DNA of 64,000 bases from Actinomycetes bacterium (GCA_023460315.1 JAEWQO010000125.1:1-64000), one strand, 5' to 3'; shown: positions 14,109 through 24,355, numbered from the stretch's first letter. Translations and numbers: made by a program. Notes: generated from the letters alone by a model not told the origin.

Positions 14109-16232
14109 TCAGCCCTTCCGGGTAAGGCCCGACCCCCCTCCGATCATCCGCTTTGCACCGAAGTAGGTTACGACGAAATACACGCCATAGGTGGCCAGAA
14201 AGGCAATCGCGACCGTCGCTGCCATGGCAGTGATGTCAAGGTGGCCGAACACGGCGACGACATCGGCAACCACCTGCATGGCACACGCCGCATGCGCCAG
14301 CGCGAGCACCAGCGGAAACAGGAAATAGATGAGCACCTGAGCGAACAAGGCAGCATTGATCATCCCATTCGGAGCTCCCAGCTTGCGCAGCAGGCTGTAG
14401 CGTCGGGCATTGTCGGAAGCGTCGGAAAGCTGCTGGATAGCGAGTATCGACGCACAGGCTATGACCAGAACAAAGCCCAGATAAATAGCCAAATATGCCA
14501 CCATTGCCGACAGTCCCAAGCTCTGCTCGGCGACAAGCGTGCGAGACTGGGTCATCGTGATGGGCCACGTATTGGGATCCTCCGACTCCTCGACCGCATC
14601 GCACAGCGCTTGGAAGGCGCGCTCGTCCTCTTCCGTCCTGCATTGGACGTCCAGAGTGGAGTACATGCGTTGGGCCGCCGCCGGCATCGCCTCGTCAGGA
14701 ACGACCACCGTTCCCGCATTCATGGGAAACGACGTCGTCTCCAAGCATTCGTCGCTGAAGGTTGACGCAACCAGTTCCGTGCCTCCCACATCAAGCGTCG
14801 GATGGCGGTCGACCACGCTCTTCATGAAATCAGCCGTGATGTCGAAGTCGGACATGATCGCGCACTCCCCCTCGCCCAGCTCGATCTTGTCCTTGCCTGC
14901 AAGCTCCAGCGCATGGTTGACCTGAGAGAGCGACACCAGATAGAGAGGGAGCTCACGATAGTTCGGATTGATCTCCTGGTTTGAAGTCCCCAAATCAAGA
15001 GACGTGGCATCTTCGACAGCTCCCATCGTGAGAGGATCTTCGGCATCCACCATCAGATCGATCTGCGCTGTGCGCTCCACAATCGCATCGAAGTCACCCG
15101 CGCCAATGAGCTGTGCACTCGACCGCAGCCCCTCCGTCATGTCATAGCCGACAGACGCTGCATATGCGCCAAAGGATCCCAGATCTAAGGATGAGAGCCC
15201 ACTTTCTGACGAGTAATCCGCAAACGTCGTGCGCACGCTTGCCGAATACGCCGTGCTCTTCTCCAGATTCCCCTCAATCGTGTTGCGGATACCTACGCCG
15301 CCACATACGCTGGTGATGGCGAGAAACAGCGTCAAGCACACGATCGAGAGCGCCACAAAGGTCGTGTTGACCTTTGCGTTGAGCTGCCTGAGCGTGAACA
15401 TGTTGAGACCGCGCAGGTACACGGGGCGAATCAACTGCATGAGCTTGAGAAGAAAGCCCGAAAGCGAATAGAAGAACAGCACAGTGCCGATGCACACGAG
15501 CACGGTGGCGGCGACAAACTCCGGCGAAAGGCTCAACAGTCCATTGTCGATGAGCAGCTTGTACGAAATGCCGATGAGGACGAGCGACACGAGGAACAGC
15601 GCGAGAGACAGAGGCAAGCTGCGCAGCTTCATGTGCTCATTCACGCTCTCGGCATGCATAAGGTCGATAAGTCGCGCATGCGACACCGCACGCGCGTTCA
15701 ACAATCCCGCCAGCACGAAGATAGCCCCGAACACCAGGACTGTCTTGACAAGGGCATCGGTGGAAAAGACGAAGGCGGAACCGTTCGACCCCGCAACGTC
15801 CGCCTGAAACATGAGCGAGGTGAAGTAGAGCAGAAGCTGTGAAATCCCCACGCCGGCAACCAGGCCGGCAACCAACGAGGCGGCGCCGACCACCGCCGAC
15901 TCCAGGAACACGACCGTCACCACATCGCCGGTGCCCATGCCCAGCGCCAAGTAGAGCCCGAACTCCTTCTTGCGACGGCGGATGAGAAACCGATTCGCAT
16001 ACACCACCAGAAACACCAGCACAAAAGCAATGAACACCGACACGCCGGAGATGACCGTGCCCAGAAGCTCGAATATGCGATCCCCCGACTCGGAAAAATC
16101 CAACACGCCGCGCTGTGCCGACATGGAATTAAAGGCATAGAACACGGCAACGCCCAAAAGAACGGTGAGGAAATACACGCCAAAGTCACGCACTGACTTT
16201 CGAACGTTGCCAAACGCCAGCTTAAAGAGCAT
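14109..16232 (-). CDS. FtsX-type ABC transporter permease (BceB-like)
   Basis: 707 residues, start MLFKLAFGNVRKSVRDFGVYF, chosen because it overlaps the ATPase end by 11 bases. About ten membrane spans: one near 20, a set at about 55-310 (including NRFLIRRRKKEFGLYLALGMG, the FtsX coupling motif), then a large extracytoplasmic domain at about 320-560, then three C-terminal spans. This 1+3/large loop layout is that of BceB/YtsD permeases that pump or sense peptide antibiotics. With the ATPase and the two-component pair next door it forms a resistance module. Substrate unknown. Confidence 0.88.
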   Translation of the reverse strand: MLFKLAFGNVRKSVRDFGVYFLTVLLGVAVFYAFNSMSAQRGVLDFSESGDRIFELLGTVISGVSVFIAFVLVFLVVYANRFLIRRRKKEFGLYLALGMGTGDVVTVVFLESAVVGAASLVAGLVAGVGISQLLLYFTSLMFQADVAGSNGSAFVFSTDALVKTVLVFGAIFVLAGLLNARAVSHARLIDLMHAESVNEHMKLRSLPLSLALFLVSLVLIGISYKLLIDNGLLSLSPEFVAATVLVCIGTVLFFYSLSGFLLKLMQLIRPVYLRGLNMFTLRQLNAKVNTTFVALSIVCLTLFLAITSVCGGVGIRNTIEGNLEKSTAYSASVRTTFADYSSESGLSSLDLGSFGAYAASVGYDMTEGLRSSAQLIGAGDFDAIVERTAQIDLMVDAEDPLTMGAVEDATSLDLGTSNQEINPNYRELPLYLVSLSQVNHALELAGKDKIELGEGECAIMSDFDITADFMKSVVDRHPTLDVGGTELVASTFSDECLETTSFPMNAGTVVVPDEAMPAAAQRMYSTLDVQCRTEEDERAFQALCDAVEESEDPNTWPITMTQSRTLVAEQSLGLSAMVAYLAIYLGFVLVIACASILAIQQLSDASDNARRYSLLRKLGAPNGMINAALFAQVLIYFLFPLVLALAHAACAMQVVADVVAVFGHLDITAMAATVAIAFLATYGVYFVVTYFGAKRMIGGGSGLTRKG

Positions 16233-17031
16233 TGTCAACCTCCGCGTCCTGCGATCCCATGCCGGTGACGGCATCGGCGACTGCACGGTAAAACGTGTCG
16301 CGGTCGAAGCCCTTGCGCTGCAGCTCTCCGTAAAGCCGGCCGTCCTTGATAAGGATGATGCGGCTGCAAAAGCTTGCCGAGAACGCGTCGTGCGTGACCA
16401 TGAGAATGGTTGATCCAAGCTCGTTCAGGCGTCCCAGCGATTCGAGAAGTTGTTCCGCCGACCTCGAATCGAGAGCGCCGGTCGGTTCGTCCGCCAGAAC
16501 AAGCCGTGGATCGGTCACCGTGGCACGGGCAGCGGCAACGCGTTGCTTCTGCCCTCCCGAAAGCTGATAGGGATACTTTTTCAAAACTTCTTCGATTCCC
16601 AGCTGCCGGGCCGCTCGCTGCACGCGGCCGCCGATCTCTCGAGCGGGAGCTTTCTGGATGGTGAGCGCCAACGCGATGTTCTCAAACGCCGTCAGTGTAT
16701 CGAGAAGGTTCGAATCCTGAAAGATGAAGCCCAGCGAATCGCGACGGAATTTCGCAAGCGCTCCGCCCCGCAACGCACCTACGTCACGTCCTCCGACGAC
16801 AATCTGGCCACTTGTCGGAGCGTCGATCGTGGCCAGACAGTTAAGGAGTGTCGATTTTCCCGATCCGCTCGGTCCCATGATGCCCACGAATTCGCCCGCA
16901 GAAACCGCAAAGCTCACCTGATCAAGCGCCTGCGTCACCATGCCTCCGCGCTTCCCTTCCGGGGCCCCATACCGTTTGCTCAGCCCCCTCACCTCGACAA
17001 CCATCGAAGCGGGCCTCTCTTCACTGTTCAT
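16222..17031 (-). CDS. ABC transporter ATP-binding protein (BceA-like)
   Basis: 269 residues. Walker A GPSGSGKST, Q-loop region FIFQDSNLLDTLTAFEN, signature LSGGQKQRVAAARA, Walker B LVLADEPTGALDS, H-loop VTHD. MacB/BceA class. First gene of the operon with the permease; divergent from the response regulator. Confidence 0.95.
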   Translation of the reverse strand: MNSEERPASMVVEVRGLSKRYGAPEGKRGGMVTQALDQVSFAVSAGEFVGIMGPSGSGKSTLLNCLATIDAPTSGQIVVGGRDVGALRGGALAKFRRDSLGFIFQDSNLLDTLTAFENIALALTIQKAPAREIGGRVQRAARQLGIEEVLKKYPYQLSGGQKQRVAAARATVTDPRLVLADEPTGALDSRSAEQLLESLGRLNELGSTILMVTHDAFSASFCSRIILIKDGRLYGELQRKGFDRDTFYRAVADAVTGMGSQDAEVDNAL

Positions 17032-17251
17032 GATAATTCCTTTCTATAAGTCGAGATCAGGCGCACGGAAAGCCGGCTGCGGCAGTGGCACCATGCCCTC
17101 CCGTCCGCCGCCGCAATTCGGCCTCAGACAATCGTAGCTGCCCGACCTTACGCGCTGCTGCGTCCAACCTTGCACCTGTCTTACATCGGAAGGACACTGG
17201 TGAAAAAGCCCTGGGCTGTGCTTTAATGTAATTGGCTGAAAGAGAGGTGCA
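17032..17251. promoter_or_regulatory. Divergent control region, ABC operon / regulator
   Basis: 220 bases with no gene. It must hold promoters for both directions; TTAATGTAATT just before the regulator is the most A+T-rich part. No clear repeat for regulator binding was seen. Confidence 0.4.
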
Positions 17252-18013
17252 ATGATGGCGACCTACGCATGGGCGGGAAGCTTCGACAGAGTGGAAGCTC
17301 ATCTGCGCAATAAGCGCATTCTGCTGGTGGACGACGAGCAGGAACTCGTCGGCATGGTGGAAACCATTCTTCATGGCGCAGGATTTTCCCATGTCACGAT
17401 AGCCTCAAACGGTGCCGAAGCACTGTCAATCCTCGACGAAGCGATTTCGCAGGGATCGCCATTCCATCTGTTCATACTTGATGTCATGATGCCGCATATG
17501 GATGGGTTCGAGCTGTTGACGCGCATTCGCGAACGAGCCTCCCAAGCCGACACCTCCGTCCTGTTCCTCACGGCAAAAGACGAGCCCTTCGACCGGGTGA
17601 ACGGCCTCTCGCTTGGAGCCGACGACTACATTGCCAAGCCTTTCCTTCCCCAAGAGCTCATCTTGCGGATCTCCGCCGTGCTGAGACGCTGCTATGCTCA
17701 AGAGAGCCCCCTTCTTGAACTCGCCGCATGCCGCGTCGACTTCTCAACGGCAGAAGTGTCCCGCGCAGACGGGCAAACCGTGGTGCTCACCGCAAAGGAG
17801 CACGAGATACTGAAAGCGCTCGCCCGCAACGCCGGGCGCATCGTCACCATCGATGCGCTGTGCGAAGCATGTTGGGGAACGTCATTCGGCTACAGCAACT
17901 CGCTCATGGCCCATATCCGGCGATTGAGGGAAAAGATCGAGCAGAATCCCTCAAAGCCCGTCTCGCTCGTCACCATGAAGGGGCTCGGCTACAAACTTGA
18001 GACGCGAGGTTAG
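17252..18013 (+). CDS. OmpR-family response regulator
   Basis: 253 residues. Receiver domain about 20-135 with acids DDE at 27-29, phosphoacceptor Asp77 (FILDVMMP), Thr in LFLTAKD and Lys in AKPFLP. C-terminal winged helix about 155-250 (LTAKEHEILKALARNAG, YSNSLMAHIRRLREKI). An N-terminal extension of about 20 residues is unusual; two ATG codons in tandem follow GAGAGGTGCA. It probably controls the divergent ABC operon. Confidence 0.93.
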   Translation: MMATYAWAGSFDRVEAHLRNKRILLVDDEQELVGMVETILHGAGFSHVTIASNGAEALSILDEAISQGSPFHLFILDVMMPHMDGFELLTRIRERASQADTSVLFLTAKDEPFDRVNGLSLGADDYIAKPFLPQELILRISAVLRRCYAQESPLLELAACRVDFSTAEVSRADGQTVVLTAKEHEILKALARNAGRIVTIDALCEACWGTSFGYSNSLMAHIRRLREKIEQNPSKPVSLVTMKGLGYKLETRG

Positions 18014-18022
18014 AGGTACGCA

Positions 18023-19480
18023 ATGGCCCGTTCCGCCACCGGGAAGTCCCGCGCAAGGAGACACAAAGCACCCGGGCTGCCGCGCTTTTTCACCAAGCAA
18101 CTGCTTGCCTTTTTGCTTTTGGCCTTCATCGTCATCGTGATAGACTTCATCTTGTATGCGTTCGTTGCCTATCACGAATCCATGCAGAGCATCAATGATG
18201 GCACGCCCGCCACCATCGTGAGAGCCATCGACGCAGGACTTTCCCAGCAGGATGGATTGTATGCTCTTTCCGACGAAGCCAGTGCGACCCTTGCCGAGCA
18301 ACAGGCCTGGGCGCAGCTCGTCAATTCCTCCGGGACGGTCATCTGGTCGCAAAACCTGCCTTCCGACGTGCCTCTCTCGTACACCGCAAACGAGGTGGCG
18401 ATGGCCGCTCACTATGAGGCCATCGCCGATTATCCGGCGTTTTTCTGGGATCGGGGACAGGACCTCCTCATTGTTGGGTTTCCTCAGGGAACATACTGGC
18501 ATATGGGCGTGACCTTCCCCACGCAAACCGCCGGCAATCTCCCCCTGTACGCCCTGATCCTCTTTACGGTCGACATCGCCATCTTCTTTGCCGTCTACTT
18601 CGTGTCACGGCGCCGCACACAACGTGCCGTTGCGCCCATTCTCGATGCCCTTGACGACCTTTCGGAAGGCCGTCCGGCAATTCTGCGTCTCAGGGGCGAT
18701 CTGAGCGAAATCGGCAAGCAGATCACTGAGACTTCGATGCTCATCGAGCAGAAGGATGCCGCTCGGGTGAACTGGATTCGCGGGGTGTCCCACGACATTC
18801 GCACCCCCCTCTCCATGATCCTGGGGTTCGCGGACGGAATCGCCCAGGACGAGGATGCCTCGTCCAGAACGCGGGCAAACGCTTCGGTCATCAGGTCACA
18901 GGGATTGAAAATAAGAGATCTCGTCACCGACCTCAACACCGCATCGCGGCTGGACTATGACATGCAGCCACTCAACCTTGAACGCGTCCACCTTGCGCGC
19001 CTGCTTCGCGGCATCGTGGCAGAACATATGAATAGCGGACTCGATCAGGATCATTCCCTTGATCTCTCAGTGTCCGAGACGGTCGCCGACGCCGTCGTGC
19101 TGGGAGACGAGCGACTGCTGACTCGAGCGGTTGAAAACGTCATCGCAAACGCGCGCGTACACAACGAATCCGGATGCGCCACCGCCATCGAGCTCAAGGA
19201 AGGAACCGGGGCACAAACCGCCGTCATTCGCATCGCCGACGATGGACGAGGCGTCTCACCCGACGTCCTTGCAGATTTGGAAGCGCGGCTCGCACGGGCT
19301 CGCACGGCTCAAACCGCAGCGGGCTGCGCGGTCGGATCGTCGGGAGGAGGCACGGGGGCCGAGCACGGCCTCGGGCTCGTCTTGGTGGATCGGATCGCAC
19401 GCGCCCATCACGGGCACCTTTCCCTTTCAAGCCTTCCTGCACAGGGCTTCGCCGTGGAAATAGAAGTGCCGCTCGCGTAG
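18023..19480 (+). CDS. Membrane sensor histidine kinase
   Basis: 485 residues. Spans at about 27-50 and 174-194 enclose an extracytoplasmic sensor of about 120 residues. HisKA with His257 (WIRGVSHDIRTPLSM), then HATPase with N-box NVIANARVHNE, G1 IADDGRGVSP and a late GLGLVLVDRIAR. Nine bases after the regulator gene. The sizeable sensor domain differs from the loop-less BceS-type kinases that usually partner such transporters, so it may sense its ligand directly. Confidence 0.93.
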   Translation: MARSATGKSRARRHKAPGLPRFFTKQLLAFLLLAFIVIVIDFILYAFVAYHESMQSINDGTPATIVRAIDAGLSQQDGLYALSDEASATLAEQQAWAQLVNSSGTVIWSQNLPSDVPLSYTANEVAMAAHYEAIADYPAFFWDRGQDLLIVGFPQGTYWHMGVTFPTQTAGNLPLYALILFTVDIAIFFAVYFVSRRRTQRAVAPILDALDDLSEGRPAILRLRGDLSEIGKQITETSMLIEQKDAARVNWIRGVSHDIRTPLSMILGFADGIAQDEDASSRTRANASVIRSQGLKIRDLVTDLNTASRLDYDMQPLNLERVHLARLLRGIVAEHMNSGLDQDHSLDLSVSETVADAVVLGDERLLTRAVENVIANARVHNESGCATAIELKEGTGAQTAVIRIADDGRGVSPDVLADLEARLARARTAQTAAGCAVGSSGGGTGAEHGLGLVLVDRIARAHHGHLSLSSLPAQGFAVEIEVPLA

Positions 19481-19667
19481 AACCCGCCTTGAGCCGTGCT
19501 GCCATACGGCACAGACCAGCCCCCAGCGCCGCCGCGCCCGCAACGAACACGCCTACCCAGGCGCAAGGCCAGGGCCCTGCCTCAGCAAGCCATCTCCCCC
19601 AGACAACTTCCCTGTCAACGAAGCGGAGATCAAGGAATGCGGGGAAATACCGGCAAAATGAGAAACT

Positions 19668-19683
19668 CTCGTTAATTAACGAG
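19668..19683. promoter_or_regulatory. 16-bp perfect palindrome before antiporter gene
   Basis: CTCGTTAATTAACGAG, about 70 bases before the antiporter start and upstream of AGGAGGAGGAC ribosome site. Candidate operator. The rest of 19481-19751 shows no gene. Confidence 0.55.
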
Positions 19684-19751
19684 GCAATCACCTTCCAATC
19701 GGATACAATCAAAAATCACCCATCAAACAGCCACATGAGGAGGAGGACTTC

Positions 19752-21809
19752 ATGGAAGCACTCGTGCTTGCCCTACTCCTGCTGGCAGCCGTCTTGGTCT
19801 CGTCGGTCATCGATCAGCTTGTGCCTAAAATATCCTCTCCGCTCATACAGATCGGTCTGGGGCTGCTCATCGGTTTGTTCGTTCCTTCCCAAATCAACAT
19901 CACCCTTGACCCCGACCTGTTTCTCGTGCTGTTCATCGCGCCCCTCCTCTATGACGAGGCAAAAAACGTGGACAAGACAGCGCTGTGGCACAACCGTCGG
20001 CCCGTGATCTCTCTCGCCATCGGACTCGTCATCGTGACGGCTCTCATCATAGGATTTGCCGTCCACTGGATCGAGCCAAGCATCACCTTGTTCGCCGCCT
20101 TCGCCCTCGGCGCGGCGCTGGGTCCAACCGATGCCGTTGCCGTGGCATCGCTGTCAAAGGACACGGGGATTCCCGCGCGCAACAAGAGCATTCTTGAAGG
20201 GGAATCGCTCCTCAACGACGCGTCGGGCATCGTGGCATTCCAGTTCGCCATCGCCGCTGCGACCACCGGCACGTTCTCCCTCATGGAAGCGTCGGTCGAT
20301 TTCGCCGTCAGCTTTCTCGGAGGCATCGCCATCGGCGTGGTCATGGGCTATCTGGGCAATTTCCTCGTCAGGCGCGTGCGTTCATGGGGTCTTGAGAACA
20401 CAACCTTCCATGTCCTGTTTGAGGTGTTCACGCCGTTCATCATCTTTCTCGTAGCCAACGCCCTCGGAACGAGCGGCATCATTGCCGTGGTGGCGGCAGG
20501 CCTCATGAATTCAATCTCTCCACGCACTTTGGGACCTTCCATCTCACGCATGAACATCGTTTCATCGAGCGTTTGGCGGGTGCTTTCCTTCGCGCTCAAC
20601 GGCATCGTGTTCGTGCTCCTTGGAACGCAGTTACCAAAAGCCATGCAGAGCACCTGGGAAGATGTCGGCATAGACAACGGCATGCTCGTTGGCTACATTC
20701 TGCTCATCACCGTCATCTATATCGTCGTTCGTTTCGTATGGCTGCTCGCCATGGAACGCATCCATGGGCGAAAAACGCCGGCTTCCGAGCGTCCGAGATG
20801 GAAGGCGGACATGCTCTCGTCTCTGGTGATGGCACTTGGCGGACCGAAGGGCACCATCACCCTTGCCGTCGTGCTCACCATTCCCGTTTTCGTCACGGTC
20901 TCCGACCCGACAACGGGAACGTCCCTCGTTGGATTCCCCCAGCGGCAACTCATCATCTTTCTCGCCTGCGGCGTCATCTTGGTCACCCTGCTCCTTGCGA
21001 CGTTCGTCGTCCCTTTGCTCGCGCCCAAAAAGGACTTGCCCAACGCCGATTCCCGGCGCGCCGAAACTGAGGTCGGCTTGGAAATCCTGCGGAGCGTCAT
21101 CGAAGAGCTGGCCGCTCGCCAAACCATAGAAAACCGTGCGGCCACACAGACCGCCATCCACTCATACAATGTGCGGATCGCTCGCATCAAGGAGCGCAAT
21201 GACATCGCGAACGAGCCCAACGATGAACTGAGGCTCAAGGCGCTGCACTGGGAACAGGACTACGTATTGGGTCTCGTCGATGCCGGAAACGTCTATCCTC
21301 TCGTCGGCTATCAATACCTCAGCCGCCTCGCCCATATCGAAAACCTGCTCAAGCACCACACGGGACACCGAGCCCCCTCAAGCGCCGTCATGCGCCTGCG
21401 GGCGCTGGCAAGAACAGGGTGGCGTCGCGTTCTCATCGGACTGCCCGGCGTAAGCCCCACCGAGAGGGCGGAATCCATCCGGGAGTTGCAGGTCAAAGGT
21501 TCCGAGCATGTCATAGGAAAGCTCCAGGCCATCTTGACTTCGCCCGGGCGGGACGAGCCCACCGAGGACGTGAGCGCACTCATCATGGAGTACCAGCGCA
21601 CCGTCACTTTATTGCGCAACGCCAATCCGTCCATCACGGCGTTCACCCGAACGGCTGACAAGGCCGCCGAGATCGAGCGCCTCGGCCTCCGTCTGGAACT
21701 CGAGCAGATACAGTCCCACTATGAGGAAGGCTCCCTCAGCCGCGCGGCCGCGAAGCGACTCCGCGAGAACGTCTACCTCATGCAGGTGGATCTGGAAGAC
21801 AACGTCTAG
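19752..21809 (+). CDS. Na+/H+ antiporter, CPA1 (NhaP) family
   Basis: 685 residues. About twelve membrane spans in the first 420 residues; family marks include ALGAALGPTDAVAVASLSKD, ILEGESLLNDASGIVAF and GPKGTITLAVVLTIP. The two Asp residues of the ion site are in GPTDAV and NDASG. C-terminal ~250 residues are a charged helical cytosolic domain, typical for pH or nucleotide regulation. AGGAGGAGGA ribosome site. Exchanges Na+ (or K+) for protons across the inner membrane. Confidence 0.92.
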   Translation: MEALVLALLLLAAVLVSSVIDQLVPKISSPLIQIGLGLLIGLFVPSQINITLDPDLFLVLFIAPLLYDEAKNVDKTALWHNRRPVISLAIGLVIVTALIIGFAVHWIEPSITLFAAFALGAALGPTDAVAVASLSKDTGIPARNKSILEGESLLNDASGIVAFQFAIAAATTGTFSLMEASVDFAVSFLGGIAIGVVMGYLGNFLVRRVRSWGLENTTFHVLFEVFTPFIIFLVANALGTSGIIAVVAAGLMNSISPRTLGPSISRMNIVSSSVWRVLSFALNGIVFVLLGTQLPKAMQSTWEDVGIDNGMLVGYILLITVIYIVVRFVWLLAMERIHGRKTPASERPRWKADMLSSLVMALGGPKGTITLAVVLTIPVFVTVSDPTTGTSLVGFPQRQLIIFLACGVILVTLLLATFVVPLLAPKKDLPNADSRRAETEVGLEILRSVIEELAARQTIENRAATQTAIHSYNVRIARIKERNDIANEPNDELRLKALHWEQDYVLGLVDAGNVYPLVGYQYLSRLAHIENLLKHHTGHRAPSSAVMRLRALARTGWRRVLIGLPGVSPTERAESIRELQVKGSEHVIGKLQAILTSPGRDEPTEDVSALIMEYQRTVTLLRNANPSITAFTRTADKAAEIERLGLRLELEQIQSHYEEGSLSRAAAKRLRENVYLMQVDLEDNV

Positions 21810-21826
21810 AAACGGTCGGCTCTATC

Positions 21827-21872
21827 CCCAGAAGGAGGCCCGCCCATCGTGCTGGGCGGGCCTCCTTCTGGG
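21827..21872. terminator. Long hairpin between antiporter and argS
   Basis: Perfect 19-bp arms 21827-21845 and 21854-21872 (CCCAGAAGGAGGCCCGCCC and its complement), 8-base loop. Lies between two convergent genes; probably terminates both. Confidence 0.8.
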
Positions 21873-21919
21873 AAAAAACAGGATGGGAAACCGCGAATGA
21901 GCGGGTTCTTTGTCTAGCT

Positions 21920-23659
21920 CTACATCTTCGTTGGCGCGGAAACCCCCAGAAGTCCAAGCGATGTGGACAAGACGATACGGGTGGCATCGACCAGGGCGAG
22001 ACGTGCGAGCTGCACGTCAGCGTCTTCGCCAAGAACATGGCAGTTCACATAGAACTGATGGAACAACGCTGCCAGATCCTGGGAATAGTGGGTCAGGCGG
22101 AACGGAGCACGGTCGCGGGCAGCCAATGCCACCAGCTCGCCGAACTCAGCCATTTTGCGCATGAGGGCAAGTTCCGACTCATGTACAAGCGGCGACAGGT
22201 CGGCGTCGGCCGGAACCAGCTTTGCGGCAAGATCGTCCATAGACATCTCGCCCGCCTCAGCAGCGGCGGCATCCGTCGAATCGGCAGCCTTGCGCAGAAT
22301 CGAGCAAATGCGTGCATGGGCGTATTGGACGTAATAAACCGGGTTGGAAGAATCCTTCTTCTTGGCAGCCTCGATGTCGAAGTCAATAGGTTGATCGGAC
22401 GAACGAGACAGCATGAGATAGCGCGTGGCGTCCACGCCCACCTCGTCGATGAGCTCGGCGAATGTGACCATCTCTCCCGTGCGCTTCGACATGCGCACAG
22501 CCTCTCCGTCGCGATACAGATTGACCAGCTGGCCGAGCACGACCTCAAGCGCACCGGGACGGCCCCATGCCGCCAGCATGGCTTCGCAGCGTTTCACATA
22601 GCCATGGTGATCGGCTCCCCAGATGTTTATGAGATGGTCGAAGCCGCGCTCAAGCTTATCGTAATGATAGGCGACATCGCTCATGAAATAGGTGAACTCG
22701 CCGTTCTCCTTGATCATGACACGGTCCTTCTCATCCCCAAATGCCGTCGACCTAAACCAGGTGGCACCGTCTTTTTTATAGACATAGCCCTTGTCGTCCA
22801 TGGCTTTGATCGAACGGGACACCGGGCTTGTTCCATCGTCGCCCTCGACATAGAGGCTTCGCTCGCTGAACCAGCGCTCAAAGCGGTTGCCGAAACCAGC
22901 CAAGGTCTCTTTCATGAGGTCGAGCATTTCGGCATAGGCAATTTCACGAAAAGCAGCCATGCGCTCCTGATCGTCGACATCGACCCATTTGTCGCCGTCG
23001 CGGTCGATGATGCCTTGAGCGATATCCTTCACATAGCTTCCGCCGTAGGAATTCTCCGGCATATCGATGTCATTTCCCAAGAGTTGCAGGTAGCGAACGG
23101 CCACCGACATGCCGAACAGGTCCATTTGAACACCATGGTCATTGATGTAGAACTCTTCGTACACGTCATAGCCCGCATGACGCATGACGCGAGCCATGGA
23201 ATCGCCGAGAGCGGCCCAACGCCCGTGGCCGACATGCATGGGACCCGTGGGATTGGCCGACACGTATTCCAGATTGACGTAACGCTCCCCCTCTGGCATC
23301 TCGCTCTTGCCAAAATCTCCCTGGGCTTCACGCGCTTCCTGCACGACCGCCTGAAAAACCGGAGGGGCAAGACGAATGTTGATGAACCCAGGACCGGCTA
23401 TCTCCGCGTTCTGGATCATATCGTTTTCCGGCAGCCGGTCTATGATGAGCTGTGCAATCTGACGAGGGTTTTTCTGAGCCAGCTTGGCACAACGGAGCGC
23501 AACCGTGGAAGCCCAATCCCCGTTAGCCTCGTCGCGCGGTCGCTCGAGAGCCGCCTCGGGAGCCTCGTCGAGAGCGAGCTCACCCTCGGCCATCGCCTGG
23601 GCGACGGCAGCATTGACCAGCTGTTCGAGTTCTTCGCGAATCTGCATGTTCTCTTCCAT
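21920..23659 (-). CDS. argS: Arginyl-tRNA synthetase
   Basis: 579 residues, full length. HIGH motif as ANPTGPMHVGHGR, KMSKS variant as RMSKRTGEM, C-terminal anticodon-binding DALR-type domain (LTHYSQDLAALFHQFYVNCHV). Charges tRNA-Arg with arginine. The start may be four codons later at MQIREELEQ, which has a better placed GGAAGAG. Isolated gene, convergent with the antiporter. Confidence 0.95.
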   Translation of the reverse strand: MEENMQIREELEQLVNAAVAQAMAEGELALDEAPEAALERPRDEANGDWASTVALRCAKLAQKNPRQIAQLIIDRLPENDMIQNAEIAGPGFINIRLAPPVFQAVVQEAREAQGDFGKSEMPEGERYVNLEYVSANPTGPMHVGHGRWAALGDSMARVMRHAGYDVYEEFYINDHGVQMDLFGMSVAVRYLQLLGNDIDMPENSYGGSYVKDIAQGIIDRDGDKWVDVDDQERMAAFREIAYAEMLDLMKETLAGFGNRFERWFSERSLYVEGDDGTSPVSRSIKAMDDKGYVYKKDGATWFRSTAFGDEKDRVMIKENGEFTYFMSDVAYHYDKLERGFDHLINIWGADHHGYVKRCEAMLAAWGRPGALEVVLGQLVNLYRDGEAVRMSKRTGEMVTFAELIDEVGVDATRYLMLSRSSDQPIDFDIEAAKKKDSSNPVYYVQYAHARICSILRKAADSTDAAAAEAGEMSMDDLAAKLVPADADLSPLVHESELALMRKMAEFGELVALAARDRAPFRLTHYSQDLAALFHQFYVNCHVLGEDADVQLARLALVDATRIVLSTSLGLLGVSAPTKM

Positions 23660-23920
23660 CTTTCGATCGGGAAACCCGCTGTCATCCCGCGGGCGCTTAC
23701 CTTGCTTTCGTGTCCTGATTCTACCATCTTTTACCTGTTGCGCACCATAGCGTCACCAGAGGCGACTCCCCAAACGCAGTTATGCAAGAAACGTCCACAC
23801 GGCCTGTCAAAAGCATCCGCCTTCGCCACGGACCGCGCGGTTGGCGAGGCATCTCGCCCCCCTCTTCCAAGCTGTGGTATCGTATTTGCTCGAAAAGAGA
23901 CGATTTCAGGAGGCTCATCT

Positions 23921-24355
23921 ATGGCACTACGCTTCGAGCAGGGAAACTTTGAGGATGCACGCCTCGTACGAACCGCCGTCTTCATTGAAGAACAGGGCTT
24001 CAATGACGAGTTCGATGCGACCGACCAGGACTCCCGCACCATCCATGTGACGCTCTACGACGGCGACGAGCTCGCCGGCTGCGTGCGCACCTTCCCCGAT
24101 CCCGACTCCGCTGCCGACTCAAGGCGTTGGATCCTCGGACGGCTTGCCGTGTTGCCAGCCATGCGAAAACGGGGCCTCGGCGCCGAGCTTCTGGCGGAAG
24201 CGGAGCGCCTAGCCCGTGTCGCAGGTGCAGCCGAGATGCATTTGCATGCCCAGTGCCGCGTCACTGCTTTTTACGAACGTGCCGGATACACGCACTATGG
24301 CCCCGTCGAACTTGACGAACATGTGGAGCATATCTGGATGAAGAAAAGCTGGTGA
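23921..24355 (+). CDS. GNAT-family N-acetyltransferase
   Basis: 144 residues. Core motif A is LGRLAVLPAMRKRGLGAELLA (acetyl-CoA pyrophosphate loop R-x-x-G-x-G/A), then LHAQCRVTAFYERAGY (motif B). The N-terminal FIEEQGFNDEFD recalls ElaA-like proteins. AGGAGG 8 bases before ATG. Substrate unknown. Confidence 0.88.
   Translation: MALRFEQGNFEDARLVRTAVFIEEQGFNDEFDATDQDSRTIHVTLYDGDELAGCVRTFPDPDSAADSRRWILGRLAVLPAMRKRGLGAELLAEAERLARVAGAAEMHLHAQCRVTAFYERAGYTHYGPVELDEHVEHIWMKKSW

Noticed and set aside
22037..24355. A 772-codon plus-strand frame across argS
   Set aside because: Only its last 144 codons are the GNAT gene, with its own ribosome site. The rest is the antisense of argS, whose catalytic motifs are on the minus strand.
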